In this document: positions 50,619 to 59,383 of the stretch, piece after piece
How positions within the stretch are numbered: the stretch's first letter is position 1
How the letters are laid out: every line of letters begins with the position of its first letter
NCBI GenBank assembly: GCA_000434535.1
Contig: FR878701.1
Coordinates: 738 to 61,135 of the forward strand
DNA from: Collinsella sp. CAG:166
GTDB taxonomy: Bacteria; Actinomycetota; Coriobacteriia; Coriobacteriales; Coriobacteriaceae
Direction of reading: 5' to 3'
DNA: 60,398 nt
Program-made: the position numbers and the translations under genes
The notes under the pieces: generated by a model
What the model was told of the DNA's origin: nothing
Databases searched by the model: none
The model's input: only the letters and a program-made list of their open reading frames with translations

Positions 50619-50785
50619 ACAACTGTTTTCGTTGCTAGACACCAAAAGCAACCCTTTTAGTTGCATGAGACATAATGCAACTGTTTTCGTTGCTATATAC
50701 CAAACGCAACCCTTTTAGTTGCAAGAGACAAAATGCAACGGTTTTCGTTGCCTGATGCCAAACGCAACTCTTATTAAGTAGTTGT
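50619..50785 (+). repeat. 58-bp tandem repeat array of GCAAC/GTTGC hairpins
   Basis: Nearly three tandem units, with starts at 50619, 50677 and 50735. Each unit contains two small hairpins in series: GCAAC-N7-GTTGC with an inner TGTTTTC, and GCAAC-CCTTTTA-GTTGC. They are separated by a short spacer containing CCAAA, and the unit ends in GAGACA-AAT. The third unit decays at its 3' end. No coding capacity. It is not a CRISPR array: the units are contiguous and lack unique spacers. Confidence 0.8.
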
Positions 50786-50847
50786 TAGCTTTCTCACATA
50801 CATTCATTTACAACAGGCATCTACGAATTCAGCCGTCTCATATATTC

Positions 50848-51260
50848 CTAATAAGGCATGAGAAAATGAACCCGATACATGGTATTCAGCGCTAAAAGAG
50901 ACGAAATGGACATACCGTCTCTATGCTGCCGATACGGCATCGCGAACAACCCCTTCGCGCGGTTGCCCTTGCCCTTGAGCGACTCAGGGAAGTAGATCTC
51001 GTCGAGCTCGCCGCCGCAGCCCCGCCCGGCCCTGAATGGGGGCAGTGGGCCGAGAGGCACTCGATCAGCCTATGGCGCATGGCGTAGGCGGTCTTGAGGC
51101 AGACGCGGCTGCGCTCGACCTCGTAGGCGGAGCCGGCCGTGTCGTCGAACGCCGCCGCGCGGATCACGTCCCTGACGGACTCAATCGCGCGGCGGCGCTC
51201 GGTCCCGCTCAGCTTCGCCATGTCCCGTTTGAAGGCGATTACCAGGTCCTCGGCGTTCAT
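50848..51260 (-). pseudogene. Frameshifted remnant of an IS1595-like transposase
   Basis: Two overlapping frames on the minus strand together resemble part of an ISXO2/IS1595-type transposase. The upstream frame (51260-50892) gives LSGTERRRAIESVRDVIRAAAF and VCLKTAYAMRHRLIECL, the second (51060-50848) gives GGELDEIYFPESLKGKGN, matching the ELDET-Y region with the first catalytic Asp. A frameshift near 51050 breaks the gene, the rest of the catalytic domain is missing and no terminal repeats are evident. It shows that the accessory island received mobile elements. Confidence 0.6.
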
Positions 51261-51325
51261 GCTGCCCCGCGGTCTACGAGGCTAACGATATGGCGCCGTG
51301 GGGACAGATGTGTGTCAATCCTGGT

Positions 51326-51622
51326 CTAACAGAGCTTTTTTAATTGACGCGCCCATATAAATCTTTTCTGCATACTCGACTGCTTCTGCAGCCTCTGCGG
51401 CGCTCCGTAATTGGTAAAGCGACCTGACAGAGAGTGGAATTCGATGTCATAGCTGGCGTCTTCATCGGAGGACAAGACTGCTTGATGACTATATGTTTTC
51501 ATCTCTAGCCATCTCAGGCTATTATAAATATATCCGTTGGCAGCTTTTACGATTTCCGGTACGTTCCAATCGGAATCATTTTTTGGTAGTTGATAGACAT
51601 GACTTCTGCTTCGTATGTGCAT
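51326..51622 (-). CDS. Possible small protein or gene fragment, unrecognised
   Basis: An open frame of 98 codons on the minus strand (KNDSDWNVPEIVKAANGYIYNSLRWLEMKTYSHQAV...). Amino-acid composition looks protein-like, with Trp, Tyr and Asn as in neighbouring AT-rich genes, but no ribosome site or family is evident. It may be the 5' part of a truncated gene, since it ends next to the transposase remnant. Confidence 0.3.
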   Translation of the reverse strand: MHIRSRSHVYQLPKNDSDWNVPEIVKAANGYIYNSLRWLEMKTYSHQAVLSSDEDASYDIEFHSLSGRFTNYGAPQRLQKQSSMQKRFIWARQLKKLC

Positions 51623-51687
51623 TCAGTATTTTTGCATTGGATAAAATCAACTGCATCTAATTTAGCTAGATCGGGAAGCGATATTGC

Positions 51688-52668
51688 ATGGCGCTAAGCT
51701 TGACACAGAAAGAAACATATCGGGAGACGCTGGCTAATCTCGTTGCCAAGCAAAACGATGGCGCCTCCATTGTTTCCGCAAAGAAGGAGCTGGAAGCGCT
51801 ATCGACTTCTCTCGTCCCGCGAATGCTTTACCGCTATCGACCTCCAAGTGAATACGCTTTTGCCGATCTAGAAAACGCGACTGTTACATTTTCTCATCCA
51901 AAGGTTTTCAGCGATCAGTGCGACTCGGTACCGATCTATAACTGGAATGGTATAGATGAAATCGAAAGTAATCTCAATGATGATGAACAAGCGTTAAAGA
52001 TAATAAATCAAATTGATTTTAGACGACTTGCGTTTGTTTTAGGGGTTCTGGGGGCTCCTTTTAATCCAGCAAGAATAGATGAGTTCGAGATACTATCCGA
52101 TGAGGGAAAAGTTAGTCTTTTTCGCTCGGCTGTTAAAAACTTGCGCTTATTTGTTGGAGGATTTGTTGCCCCAGTTCATCAGAATAGCTGCCGAAATTGT
52201 TGTCGCATTTTGTGCCTAACGGACAATCCTAGCGATTCGAATATGTGGAATGTATATTCCGAAAGCCAAGCTGGTTTCGTTCTTGCTTACGACAGAGAAG
52301 CTATTCGCAATTGCAACATAGCTAACGGAATGCGCACTGAATTATTACCAATTTTATATGATGACGAACCATTTAATTGCGACCCTCAAATTGCTTGGAC
52401 TGCTGCTAGGATGCTTGGTCTTAATGTGAGCAGTGATGACATGCTTAGTGATCTACGGGCAATTTACAGAAAGGGCAGTGTGTTTGAGCGGGAGAACGAA
52501 TATCGTGCCCGTCTTGTACCAGAGCCAGATGAGCTTGAGATGAATTATGTACAACGCCCATGCAAGCCGTTGCGAGTTATTCTTGGGAGCAGGATGACTC
52601 AAGAGGATAAAGAGCTTTGCATTTGCGCGGCGAATAAACTGGATATTCCTGTAGATGAACAGTGCTAG
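51688..52668 (+). CDS. DUF2971-like protein
   Basis: A 326-residue protein with the DUF2971 pattern: MLYRYRPPSEYAFADLENATVTFSHPKVFSDQCD near the N-terminus, CRILCLTDNPSDSNMWNVYSESQAGFVLAYD near residues 172-200, and FERENEYRARL toward the end. The function of DUF2971 is not established; genes of this kind are common in variable islands. GC content is well below that of the housekeeping genes here, indicating horizontal transfer. ATG at 51688 follows GGGAAG. It is followed by a HEPN-like gene after 143 bases, possibly a separate unit. Confidence 0.72.
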   Translation: MALSLTQKETYRETLANLVAKQNDGASIVSAKKELEALSTSLVPRMLYRYRPPSEYAFADLENATVTFSHPKVFSDQCDSVPIYNWNGIDEIESNLNDDEQALKIINQIDFRRLAFVLGVLGAPFNPARIDEFEILSDEGKVSLFRSAVKNLRLFVGGFVAPVHQNSCRNCCRILCLTDNPSDSNMWNVYSESQAGFVLAYDREAIRNCNIANGMRTELLPILYDDEPFNCDPQIAWTAARMLGLNVSSDDMLSDLRAIYRKGSVFERENEYRARLVPEPDELEMNYVQRPCKPLRVILGSRMTQEDKELCICAANKLDIPVDEQC

Positions 52669-52811
52669 TTATCCTTTAATAGTGCCGTATAGTCAATTAT
52701 TTGTCAGCTGAATCGGGCGTCAGTAGACTTCTGAGCTGGCGATTGCTATATCTACGGGGGCATTTCGAAAGATAATTTGGTGTAATTTACGTTAACGGGA
52801 GTTGCTTGTCT

Positions 52812-53453
52812 ATGAGTTTATCTTTATCAAATTGGGATTACTACTTGGTTCTTGAAAGAGAGCTTGTTAATTCCTTTAATTATGTTGAGCTGAGCAACGA
52901 TAATTTCTCAACTTATTCAGTTGAATTTGCAAAGATGCTTTTATCGATTTGTTCTGAATTTGATTCGGTTTTTAAAGATTATGTCGAACTTCGATCCGGA
53001 AATAGACCATCTAATATCAAGGAAGCATTCGAGTGCCTGTCTGCTTTGAATGATATTGCCTTTGTAAATGAGGTAGTTGACATTGCGATTAACCAGAGTA
53101 TTTCACTCAAACCTTTTAATGCGTGGATAAATGGAATGTATGCAAAATTAACTTGGTGGGATAGCTATAACGCTGTGAAACATGATCGTGGTACGTATTT
53201 TAGAAAAGCTAATTTGGAGAACTGTTTGAATTCACTGGCAGCTTTATTATGTATCGAAATTGTCAGTTTGAAATGTTTTGGAGTTAAGCGTTTGACTCCA
53301 GTTAATCGATTGTTTCGTATACCTAACAAACAACTTTGCCGATCATTGCCGGGCCAAAATGGACAATGGGATTTGGTTATCGATTCTAAGGAGCTGAATG
53401 AAACATCAAATATGAGACCTGCAAATTTGATGATAGTGAAGAGCGTGAGCTAG
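52812..53453 (+). CDS. HEPN-like helical protein, accessory
   Basis: A 213-residue, mostly helical protein encoded in AT-rich sequence. The N-terminal half reads like a HEPN-fold bundle (NFSTYSVEFAKMLLSICSEFDSVFK), and residues 116-126 WDSYNAVKHDR, with YFRKANLENCLNSLAALLCI after it, match HEPN-type proteins often seen in defence islands. The classical RX4-6H motif is not clear; Lys123-His124-Asp-Arg may take its place. ATG at 52812 has GGGAG ten bases upstream; a TTG two codons earlier is possible. Function unknown. Confidence 0.6.
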   Translation: MSLSLSNWDYYLVLERELVNSFNYVELSNDNFSTYSVEFAKMLLSICSEFDSVFKDYVELRSGNRPSNIKEAFECLSALNDIAFVNEVVDIAINQSISLKPFNAWINGMYAKLTWWDSYNAVKHDRGTYFRKANLENCLNSLAALLCIEIVSLKCFGVKRLTPVNRLFRIPNKQLCRSLPGQNGQWDLVIDSKELNETSNMRPANLMIVKSVS

Positions 53454-54138
53454 CGATACTTTGGATCGCACAAAAAATAGATGGCGTAAGCGTGGGGGGG
53501 GTGATGACGTCTGCCTGACGCAAAACGGCTTTCGCACTAGAATCTGAAATAACCACAAGGAAGGTTCTTGAGAAGGATGAGGACCGCAATGTAGATCTTA
53601 GCGGACGCCGCGCCCGACATGTTCGCTGAGCCCCACCTCAGCGACGGGACGATCGACAGCTGGTGCTTATCCGCAAGCTCTCCGATCAGGTGCTTAATTC
53701 GATCATAGAAGCCGAGGCCGGTCAGCTTCACTGCAGTGGCGTGAACAGCCGGAACATCTATTGCGAATGTATTCTTAAGACCTGCAGCGTCGACATTGTC
53801 GTTGCTCTCTACTATGAAGTGACTCAAGTGGTCACCGGGAATTGAGCCCGTGAGCACGAAATACTGAGCAGTTTAATCAAGAGGGCCGCTTCCCGGGGAC
53901 TGGGGGCGCAGCTCTCGGCCAATGGTTTCACCGGGTGGTTACTCTGACGTGCTCGAGCAGGAAGGATGGAGGAGATGGTCCATGCCCCTGGACACAGTGA
54001 GTGCTATTGTTTTATTGGTTATTGTGTCCTTAACCGCTTATTCGATATCAACTGACATGCAGTCTAATTATGTTGGTTGTTATCTTTATTTTGTCGTTAT
54101 TAGGTGCTCTTGCGCTAAGGCTGATGGAGCTGATTTTT
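53454..54138. other. Region without a secure gene; GC-rich patch inside the AT-rich island
   Basis: 685 bases. The part 53530-53990 is markedly more GC-rich than its flanks. A minus-strand frame at 53537-53857 (106 codons, starting LTGSIPGDHLSHFIVES) could be a remnant of a transposase or other mobile gene, but I cannot identify it. A plus-strand frame at 53922-54167 has a hydrophobic stretch but overlaps the next gene. I call no gene here. Confidence 0.4.
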
Positions 54139-54996
54139 ATGGCATATCCTCCGAAACGTCCAAATAGCCACATAATTGATACAGAGGCATGCTCTTTCGT
54201 CACCTCCCTTATGCCTTCTGAAAACTGGGTTGTTCGAGACTTAACAGAACGTGATTTTGGAATCGATAAAATTTTTGAGCGCTTTGAAAACGGATTCGCT
54301 ACTGGTGAATTAATGGCAATTCAGGTGAAGGGAACAAACAAGCCACTCGAAGATAAACCTGAAATTCCATTTTCCATTGATACGAAGACGCTTTTATACG
54401 CTGAAATGTTTGCAATACCTTTTCTTTTAATTAGATGTTCTTTAGCGGATGATGGAGCGTGCTATTTTGTCTGGTTGCAAGAGTATATTCGTGTTCGATT
54501 GAATTTCGATAATTCGTCTTGGCGAAAGCAAAGGTCAAATACTATTTTAATTCCAACTTCTAATAGATTGGGCGATACCTCTGCTGAAAGTCGGTTAATC
54601 CATATCTCTCGGTTTCCAAAAATGAAAGAGTCATGGATCAAATATTATATAAATACATGTGATTTAGCGTATCGACTTCCGAATTATATTGAGGATGATA
54701 CCGTCACATTAGATTTCGCAATACAATACGTTTTGCCTGTTCTTGATAGCCTTGAGAAGGCTAATAACATGCTTGGTTTAATTTCCAACCACTTTGTCGC
54801 TACTAAATTGAGCCAAGCTATTGAGCTTGGAAAACGTATATGCGACAAAGAGTTTGAAAGCGAATTAACTGATTCGTTTTTTAAATTCGTTTGCCTGTGT
54901 TCTGATGTACGCAAATCTATAGATGTGCTATCACTTAGATTCGATGTCGATCATATGAGGTTTTTATATGAGTCCGAAGGCATGGCGGAGTATTAG
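54139..54996 (+). CDS. DUF4365-like protein, probable nuclease-fold
   Basis: A 285-residue protein. Residues 30-66 (WVVRDLTERDFGIDKIFERF...GELMAIQVKGT) fit the DUF4365 pattern, a PD-(D/E)XK-like fold with Asp43, Glu58 and Gln62-x-Lys64 as candidate active-site residues. DUF4365 proteins are found in defence-related contexts; activity is unproven. ATG at 54139 is preferred because TGGAG precedes it; an upstream in-frame ATG (54070) would add a hydrophobic helix. The gene is very AT-rich, like its neighbours, pointing to recent acquisition. Confidence 0.7.
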   Translation: MAYPPKRPNSHIIDTEACSFVTSLMPSENWVVRDLTERDFGIDKIFERFENGFATGELMAIQVKGTNKPLEDKPEIPFSIDTKTLLYAEMFAIPFLLIRCSLADDGACYFVWLQEYIRVRLNFDNSSWRKQRSNTILIPTSNRLGDTSAESRLIHISRFPKMKESWIKYYINTCDLAYRLPNYIEDDTVTLDFAIQYVLPVLDSLEKANNMLGLISNHFVATKLSQAIELGKRICDKEFESELTDSFFKFVCLCSDVRKSIDVLSLRFDVDHMRFLYESEGMAEY

Positions 54997-55146
54997 TGCT
55001 CTGTTTTTTCTGCGGGTTGAATGTAATGCGGGATTTCTTGTCGGATACTTTAATCTACTGCTTATCTTCAAGAAAGACCTGAAAGGTATTTTGTTTGACT
55101 ACGTTTGTGCCTAAGTTGCTTTGAAAGCATGGTTTTTAGAGAATAA

Positions 55147-55370
55147 TCCCCGAGCCTTGCTCCGTGTGGCGGCACGTAAAAGTTGTACTGTGCTTGGGCA
55201 GGTAAAAGTCCAAGACGATTAGATATCCGAGAGGATATCGAGCCCGCGTCGGGGAGATAAGGTGAGTCCGCGCCGGGGACTTTAATTCCGGCGGCAATTA
55301 GGTTTCCGAAAGGATGCCGTGGCTGGCAGCCAGCAGAAAACCGCTCTACACACTCCTTCCGCGTGCCGCC
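55147..55370 (+). ncRNA. Candidate structured RNA with GNRA loops and a predicted pseudoknot
   Basis: This part of a 577-base gene-free gap (54997-55573) has dense, exact pairing. Hairpins: CTTGGGC/GTCCAAG (55193-55214), GATATCC-GAGA-GGATATC (55222-55239), CGCCGG/CCGGCG (55271-55293), a GAAA-capped stem (55301-55318) and GCTGG-CAG-CCAGC (55322-55334). Long-range stems: TCCCCGA 55147-55153 with TCGGGGA 55249-55255, and GGCGGCACG 55168-55176 with CGTGCCGCC 55362-55370. The two long-range stems cross, so they form a pseudoknot. A weak promoter (TTGAAA at 55121, TAATCC at 55144) precedes it. The complexity recalls ornate RNAs such as raiA; identity is unproven. Confidence 0.65.
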
Positions 55371-55573
55371 TGCTCAAACGATTTGCGCCGAAAAGGATAT
55401 CCGGTTTGTGCCATAAGACGTTGCTGTCGACAATGCACGGGACGGCAAGGACGTGGCGGCTCTCATCAAATTGCAGTCACAAAGATACCTTTTATCGATT
55501 TCCTGTTGAAAAACTAAATTGATAGTCTGAGAATAACTTAAGAGAGCCTTAAATCTCGGAGAAAGGATGTCGT

Positions 55574-56830
55574 ATGAAAAACCTTCGAGAAAGATGGCGC
55601 GGACTAACAGTGCTGGGAGTTGTTGCATTTGCCGCTGTCTGCACGACGGTTGCCCCGGCGCCCTCATTTGCTGATATTGCTGGCGGTGGCGGAGGCGGTG
55701 GACCGATTACGGAATGGTGTTCCGACGGTCGTCCGAAGACTGGACTCGTTCGGTGCGAGGACGGCAACCTTCGCTATTTCGATCCCGAAACTGGCGCCAT
55801 GGTCACGAACCAGTGGCATAACGAATACGAAGCTGTCTGGTACTATTTTGGCGCTGACGGGATCGCGGTGTCGGGCTGGCAGTCTATCGGTGGGGACAAG
55901 TATTACTTCTACCCCGAAAGCCATGATATGGCATACGGCCGAGTTCAGATTGACGGCAAGAACTACTTCCTGAACACCCCTGGTGCCAACGCCGATGGCC
56001 GCATGCAGCATAGCGGCTGGCTCTATGACTCCATCTATGGAAAGTGGTTCTATGCGACCTCCAGTGGCGAACTGCTGACCGGTTGGCATAATATCGGTGG
56101 AACTTGGTATTATTTCGACGAGTATGGTGTCATGCTGACCGGCTGGATCAACGTTTCGGGGACGTGGTACTACGCCAACGCTTCCGGTGCGATGGCCACT
56201 GGCTGGCTCAACATCGGCGGTACGTGGTACTACCTCGACGGTTCGGGCGCCATGGTCGCTAACAGCTGGCGCAGCCTCGGCGGCTCCTGGTACTGGTTCG
56301 GCGACTCCGGTGCAATGGCCACTGGCTGGTTCTTGGCAGGCGGCTCTTGGTACTATGCGAGCGGTTCGGGCGCCATGGCAACCGGCTGGCTCAGCAATGG
56401 CGGCACGTGGTATTGGCTCGGAGGTTCGGGCGCTATGGCCTCTAACTCTTGGGCTAACGTTGGTGGAGTTTGGTACTGGTTCGACGATTCCGGCGCGATG
56501 GTCACCGGCTGGCGTCAGGTCGGCGGCGCCTGGTACTACTTTAGCGGTTCCGGCGCTATGGCCCACGACGCCTGGGTCGGCGACTACTACCTCCAGTCTT
56601 CCGGTGCCATGGCTACGAATGCCTGGGTTGGCTCCTACTATGTCGGCGAGGACGGCAAGTGGATTCCGGGCTATGGTTTAGTTTGGTATAAGAGCGGTAG
56701 CCATGTTTACCATACGCATAAGTGCCGTACCGTTGGCAAGGACGCAAAGGGCTATTCGCAGATCTCTATCCAGGAGGCCCAGAGACGTGGCGCTTCACGA
56801 GAGTGCAAAAACTGCCAGCAAATTGGCTAG
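55574..56830 (+). CDS. Secreted cell-wall-binding-repeat protein with C-terminal Cys/His domain
   Basis: A 418-residue exported protein. A signal peptide ends near residue 33 (PAPSFA). From about 55 to 365 there are some 14 cell-wall-binding repeats of about 20 residues (pattern GWxxxGGTWYYxxxSGAMAT), the aromatic-glycine type that binds teichoic-acid or wall polysaccharide. The last 45 residues (VYHTHKCRTVGKD...ISIQEAQRRGASRECKNC) hold two His and three Cys in the arrangement of an Ada-like zinc site. There is no catalytic domain, so this is probably an adhesin or structural wall protein. ATG at 55574 follows GGAGAAAGG. Confidence 0.85.
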   Translation: MKNLRERWRGLTVLGVVAFAAVCTTVAPAPSFADIAGGGGGGGPITEWCSDGRPKTGLVRCEDGNLRYFDPETGAMVTNQWHNEYEAVWYYFGADGIAVSGWQSIGGDKYYFYPESHDMAYGRVQIDGKNYFLNTPGANADGRMQHSGWLYDSIYGKWFYATSSGELLTGWHNIGGTWYYFDEYGVMLTGWINVSGTWYYANASGAMATGWLNIGGTWYYLDGSGAMVANSWRSLGGSWYWFGDSGAMATGWFLAGGSWYYASGSGAMATGWLSNGGTWYWLGGSGAMASNSWANVGGVWYWFDDSGAMVTGWRQVGGAWYYFSGSGAMAHDAWVGDYYLQSSGAMATNAWVGSYYVGEDGKWIPGYGLVWYKSGSHVYHTHKCRTVGKDAKGYSQISIQEAQRRGASRECKNCQQIG

Positions 56831-56856
56831 TACATTACTGAGCTAGTTTTGATTGA

Positions 56857-56884
56857 GGCCCCGTTGCCCTGAGGTGACGGGGCC
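56857..56884 (+). terminator. Hairpin after the first repeat protein
   Basis: A perfect 8-bp stem GGCCCCGT/ACGGGGCC with a 12-base loop, 27 bases past the stop. No T-run follows, so termination is uncertain. Confidence 0.4.
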
Positions 56885-56910
56885 ACTGCGTGATTGGATA
56901 CTGTGCTGCT

Positions 56911-59121
56911 ATGAAGAAATGGTCATTCGGGGTGCTGGTCTTTTCGGGCCTTGTTTCTTTGGGGCTCCTTTTGGGTTCGCCCTCGATGTTATACGCCCTT
57001 GATTTGAATAACACTGACGAAGGTCCCGCATCTAACGTTGCTATTGCTTCTGTCGAGTCAGGCGTTGATGCTCAGCGCGAATCGACCTTCGCTGTCGAGC
57101 AGAACTCTCAGGTGGATAATGAGACCCCTTCCGAGGTTTCGAATCAAATTATTTGGCATCAGGGGTGGATATCACCCGAAGAAGGGGCTGGTTTTTGGCG
57201 TTGGGGCTTGTCCGACGGAACAATCGCTGTTTCTTCTTGGAGACATATAAACGGTAGCTGGTACTGGTTCGACGACGAAGGTCGAATGGCTCAGGATGGG
57301 TTGGTTCAAGTCGGGGGTGCGACGTATGCCTTCTCCTCTTCGGGCGCAATGCGTGTCGGCTGGTACCTAGATTCTACGGGCTCCACTTCTGCTTGGCGTT
57401 ATTTCTCCGGTTCTGGCGCCATGGTAAAAGGCTGGCTTTCAGACGGCAGCAACTGGTATTGGCTGGATGATGAGGGCAAGATGGTCCACGATGCGATGCT
57501 GCAGATTGGGGGAGCCACGTATGGATTCTCTTCTTCTGGTGCAATGCTTATCGGATGGCATCTTGATGCTTCTGTCTGGCATTATTTTTCCGGCTCTGGC
57601 GCTCTGGTAAAGGGCTGGCTCTCGGATGGGGGTCGTTGGTACTGGCTTGATCCTGCAGACGGTTCTATGGCCACCGGGCTGAATGAATGCAATGGCACCT
57701 CTTATATCTTTAACAGTTCAGGGGCCATGCTATCCTCCCAGTGGGCACTTTTTGACAACAACTGGTATTACGCTGACTCCAACGGCTTACTGCATGGAGG
57801 TTGGTTACTTCTAGGGAATTCTTGGTATTACCTGGATCCCGGAAGCCATATTATGCTCACGGGCTTTGTGCAAGTGGGCTCGTCCACCTATTTCCTTACG
57901 AGCTCAGGTGCCATGGCAACAGGCTGGGCACTTGCTGATGGTACTTGGTATTACGCCGCATCAAACGGAGCTATTCAACGAGGGCGATGGATAAAGTCCG
58001 GAAGCGCCTGGTATTACCTTGATGATGTATCCGGCGCAATGCGTACTGGTGAATTTGCGGTAGGAAGCAAGCGCTATTTTTCTTATGATTCCGGTGCAAT
58101 GGCATCTTCGTGCTGGATCAACTTGAACGATGGTATGGCATGGGCGAATTCGTCTGGAGCACTGAGCGAGCCGTTGCCTACTTCATCTGATGGATCTCCC
58201 GTAATCGCCGATCGTGCCGACTTGTCTTCATTGCCAGGTGCAATTCATATTGGAGACGCAGTTTTCTATGCGGACGCAAACGGTGTCGTTAATGTGGCAT
58301 CTGGTTGGATTATGTCGAATGACGCTTCTGATGAAAACGGTAATACTTGGTACTACGCATCTTCCAATGGTGTCCTTAAGTCTGGATGGCAATATGTCAA
58401 CGGTGCGTGGTATTGGATGGACCCTTCCACATTCAAGATGAAAACTGGATGGCTTAATGACGGCGGTACGTGGTACTGGCTCCAGCCTTCGGGTGCCATG
58501 TTTGCTAATGGGTGGCTGAAAATCGATGGCGTTGACTACTACTTCAATGCAAGCGGTGCATGGTTGAATACGTCTGGTTCTGTTTTGGGGGTCAATAGGT
58601 CCAGCCTGGTCAATTGGCTTATGAGCCACGAAAACGACGGCTATTACCGTGGAACACGCTATGATACGCATCTTAGCCAAGAATCATGCATGTATCCAAA
58701 GGGTGATCCTCGTTGGGACGGGTATACCGGTATGAACTGCGGCGGATTTGTATCGCATGCATATATGAAGGCGGGCGGTAATTTAGCTCCCATTGCCGCT
58801 GAGCAGAGCCATTCGCCTTGGAGTGGGGGTCCCGGAAGGGGCGGCTGCGTTAACGCGTATCGTTGGTATGGCTACGCTATCGATACATGCGCGAACGTGA
58901 CTTATTTCAACTCTATTGATGAGTTGTTGCGTAGTGGTTTGGCTCGTAAGGGGGATATTGTATTTTTCAATCCTTACAATCCATATGCGGACGATAGTCA
59001 TATCGGTTTTTTCTGGGGCAATTCGCCGAGCGAAAACTTGTTTTGGCATAGTGACGGTTATGGAAACCGTATTTCTGGTTTGACTGCTTTGGGTCCATCG
59101 AAAGTAATATTGATTCGTTAG
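56911..59121 (+). CDS. Secreted cell-wall-binding-repeat protein with C-terminal NlpC/P60-like hydrolase
   Basis: A 736-residue exported protein. A signal peptide covers residues 1 to about 30. About 20 cell-wall-binding repeats (WYWLDDEGKM, YYFNASGAW and similar) fill residues 85-555. The C-terminal domain of about 165 residues is papain-like: nucleophile Cys610 in GMNCGGFVSHAY, His697 in DDSHIGFFWG, and a later WHSDGYG. Such NlpC/P60-type enzymes cut peptide cross-links of peptidoglycan. Here the repeats are N-terminal and the enzyme C-terminal. Start ATG 56911 is chosen for the signal peptide; its ribosome site is weak, and a GTG at 56890 is the alternative. Confidence 0.83.
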   Translation: MKKWSFGVLVFSGLVSLGLLLGSPSMLYALDLNNTDEGPASNVAIASVESGVDAQRESTFAVEQNSQVDNETPSEVSNQIIWHQGWISPEEGAGFWRWGLSDGTIAVSSWRHINGSWYWFDDEGRMAQDGLVQVGGATYAFSSSGAMRVGWYLDSTGSTSAWRYFSGSGAMVKGWLSDGSNWYWLDDEGKMVHDAMLQIGGATYGFSSSGAMLIGWHLDASVWHYFSGSGALVKGWLSDGGRWYWLDPADGSMATGLNECNGTSYIFNSSGAMLSSQWALFDNNWYYADSNGLLHGGWLLLGNSWYYLDPGSHIMLTGFVQVGSSTYFLTSSGAMATGWALADGTWYYAASNGAIQRGRWIKSGSAWYYLDDVSGAMRTGEFAVGSKRYFSYDSGAMASSCWINLNDGMAWANSSGALSEPLPTSSDGSPVIADRADLSSLPGAIHIGDAVFYADANGVVNVASGWIMSNDASDENGNTWYYASSNGVLKSGWQYVNGAWYWMDPSTFKMKTGWLNDGGTWYWLQPSGAMFANGWLKIDGVDYYFNASGAWLNTSGSVLGVNRSSLVNWLMSHENDGYYRGTRYDTHLSQESCMYPKGDPRWDGYTGMNCGGFVSHAYMKAGGNLAPIAAEQSHSPWSGGPGRGGCVNAYRWYGYAIDTCANVTYFNSIDELLRSGLARKGDIVFFNPYNPYADDSHIGFFWGNSPSENLFWHSDGYGNRISGLTALGPSKVILIR

Positions 59122-59132
59122 AATTCCGAGTT

Positions 59133-59163
59133 GTAGGGGACTCTCTGGGCCCCCTGCCTTTTT
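59133..59163 (+). terminator. Terminator of the NlpC/P60-like gene
   Basis: A 7-bp stem GTAGGGG/CCCCTGC with one wobble pair is followed by a run of T residues (TTTTTG), 11 bases past the stop codon. Confidence 0.7.
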
Positions 59164-59383
59164 GACATCTAGTTTGAAAGCTAACTGATGTCGGCATTCT
59201 TTGGGCAAAGAGTAGGGACCAGGAGTCCTTGGTTTCACCTTGCTGGGAAGTTCTTGTTTACATTGTGGTATTGCGTGCAGTTATTTGTCGTCCTAGATGG
59301 CGCCTTGTCCAGTTGGATGTTCGGAAATCTTTCACAGCCATGCTGTAAGCTAGACGCAAACAAGAACGAATGACGAGGTTTAC

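Noticed and set aside
50619..50785. CRISPR array
   Set aside because: The 58-bp units are contiguous tandem copies without variable spacers, and no cas gene is present.
53537..53857. 106-codon minus-strand frame called as a gene
   Set aside because: No start signal or family recognised; noted only as a possible remnant in the intergenic entry.
59188..59373. 61-codon plus-strand frame before the GH25 gene
   Set aside because: No ribosome site, and it ends just before the GH25 ribosome-binding site.
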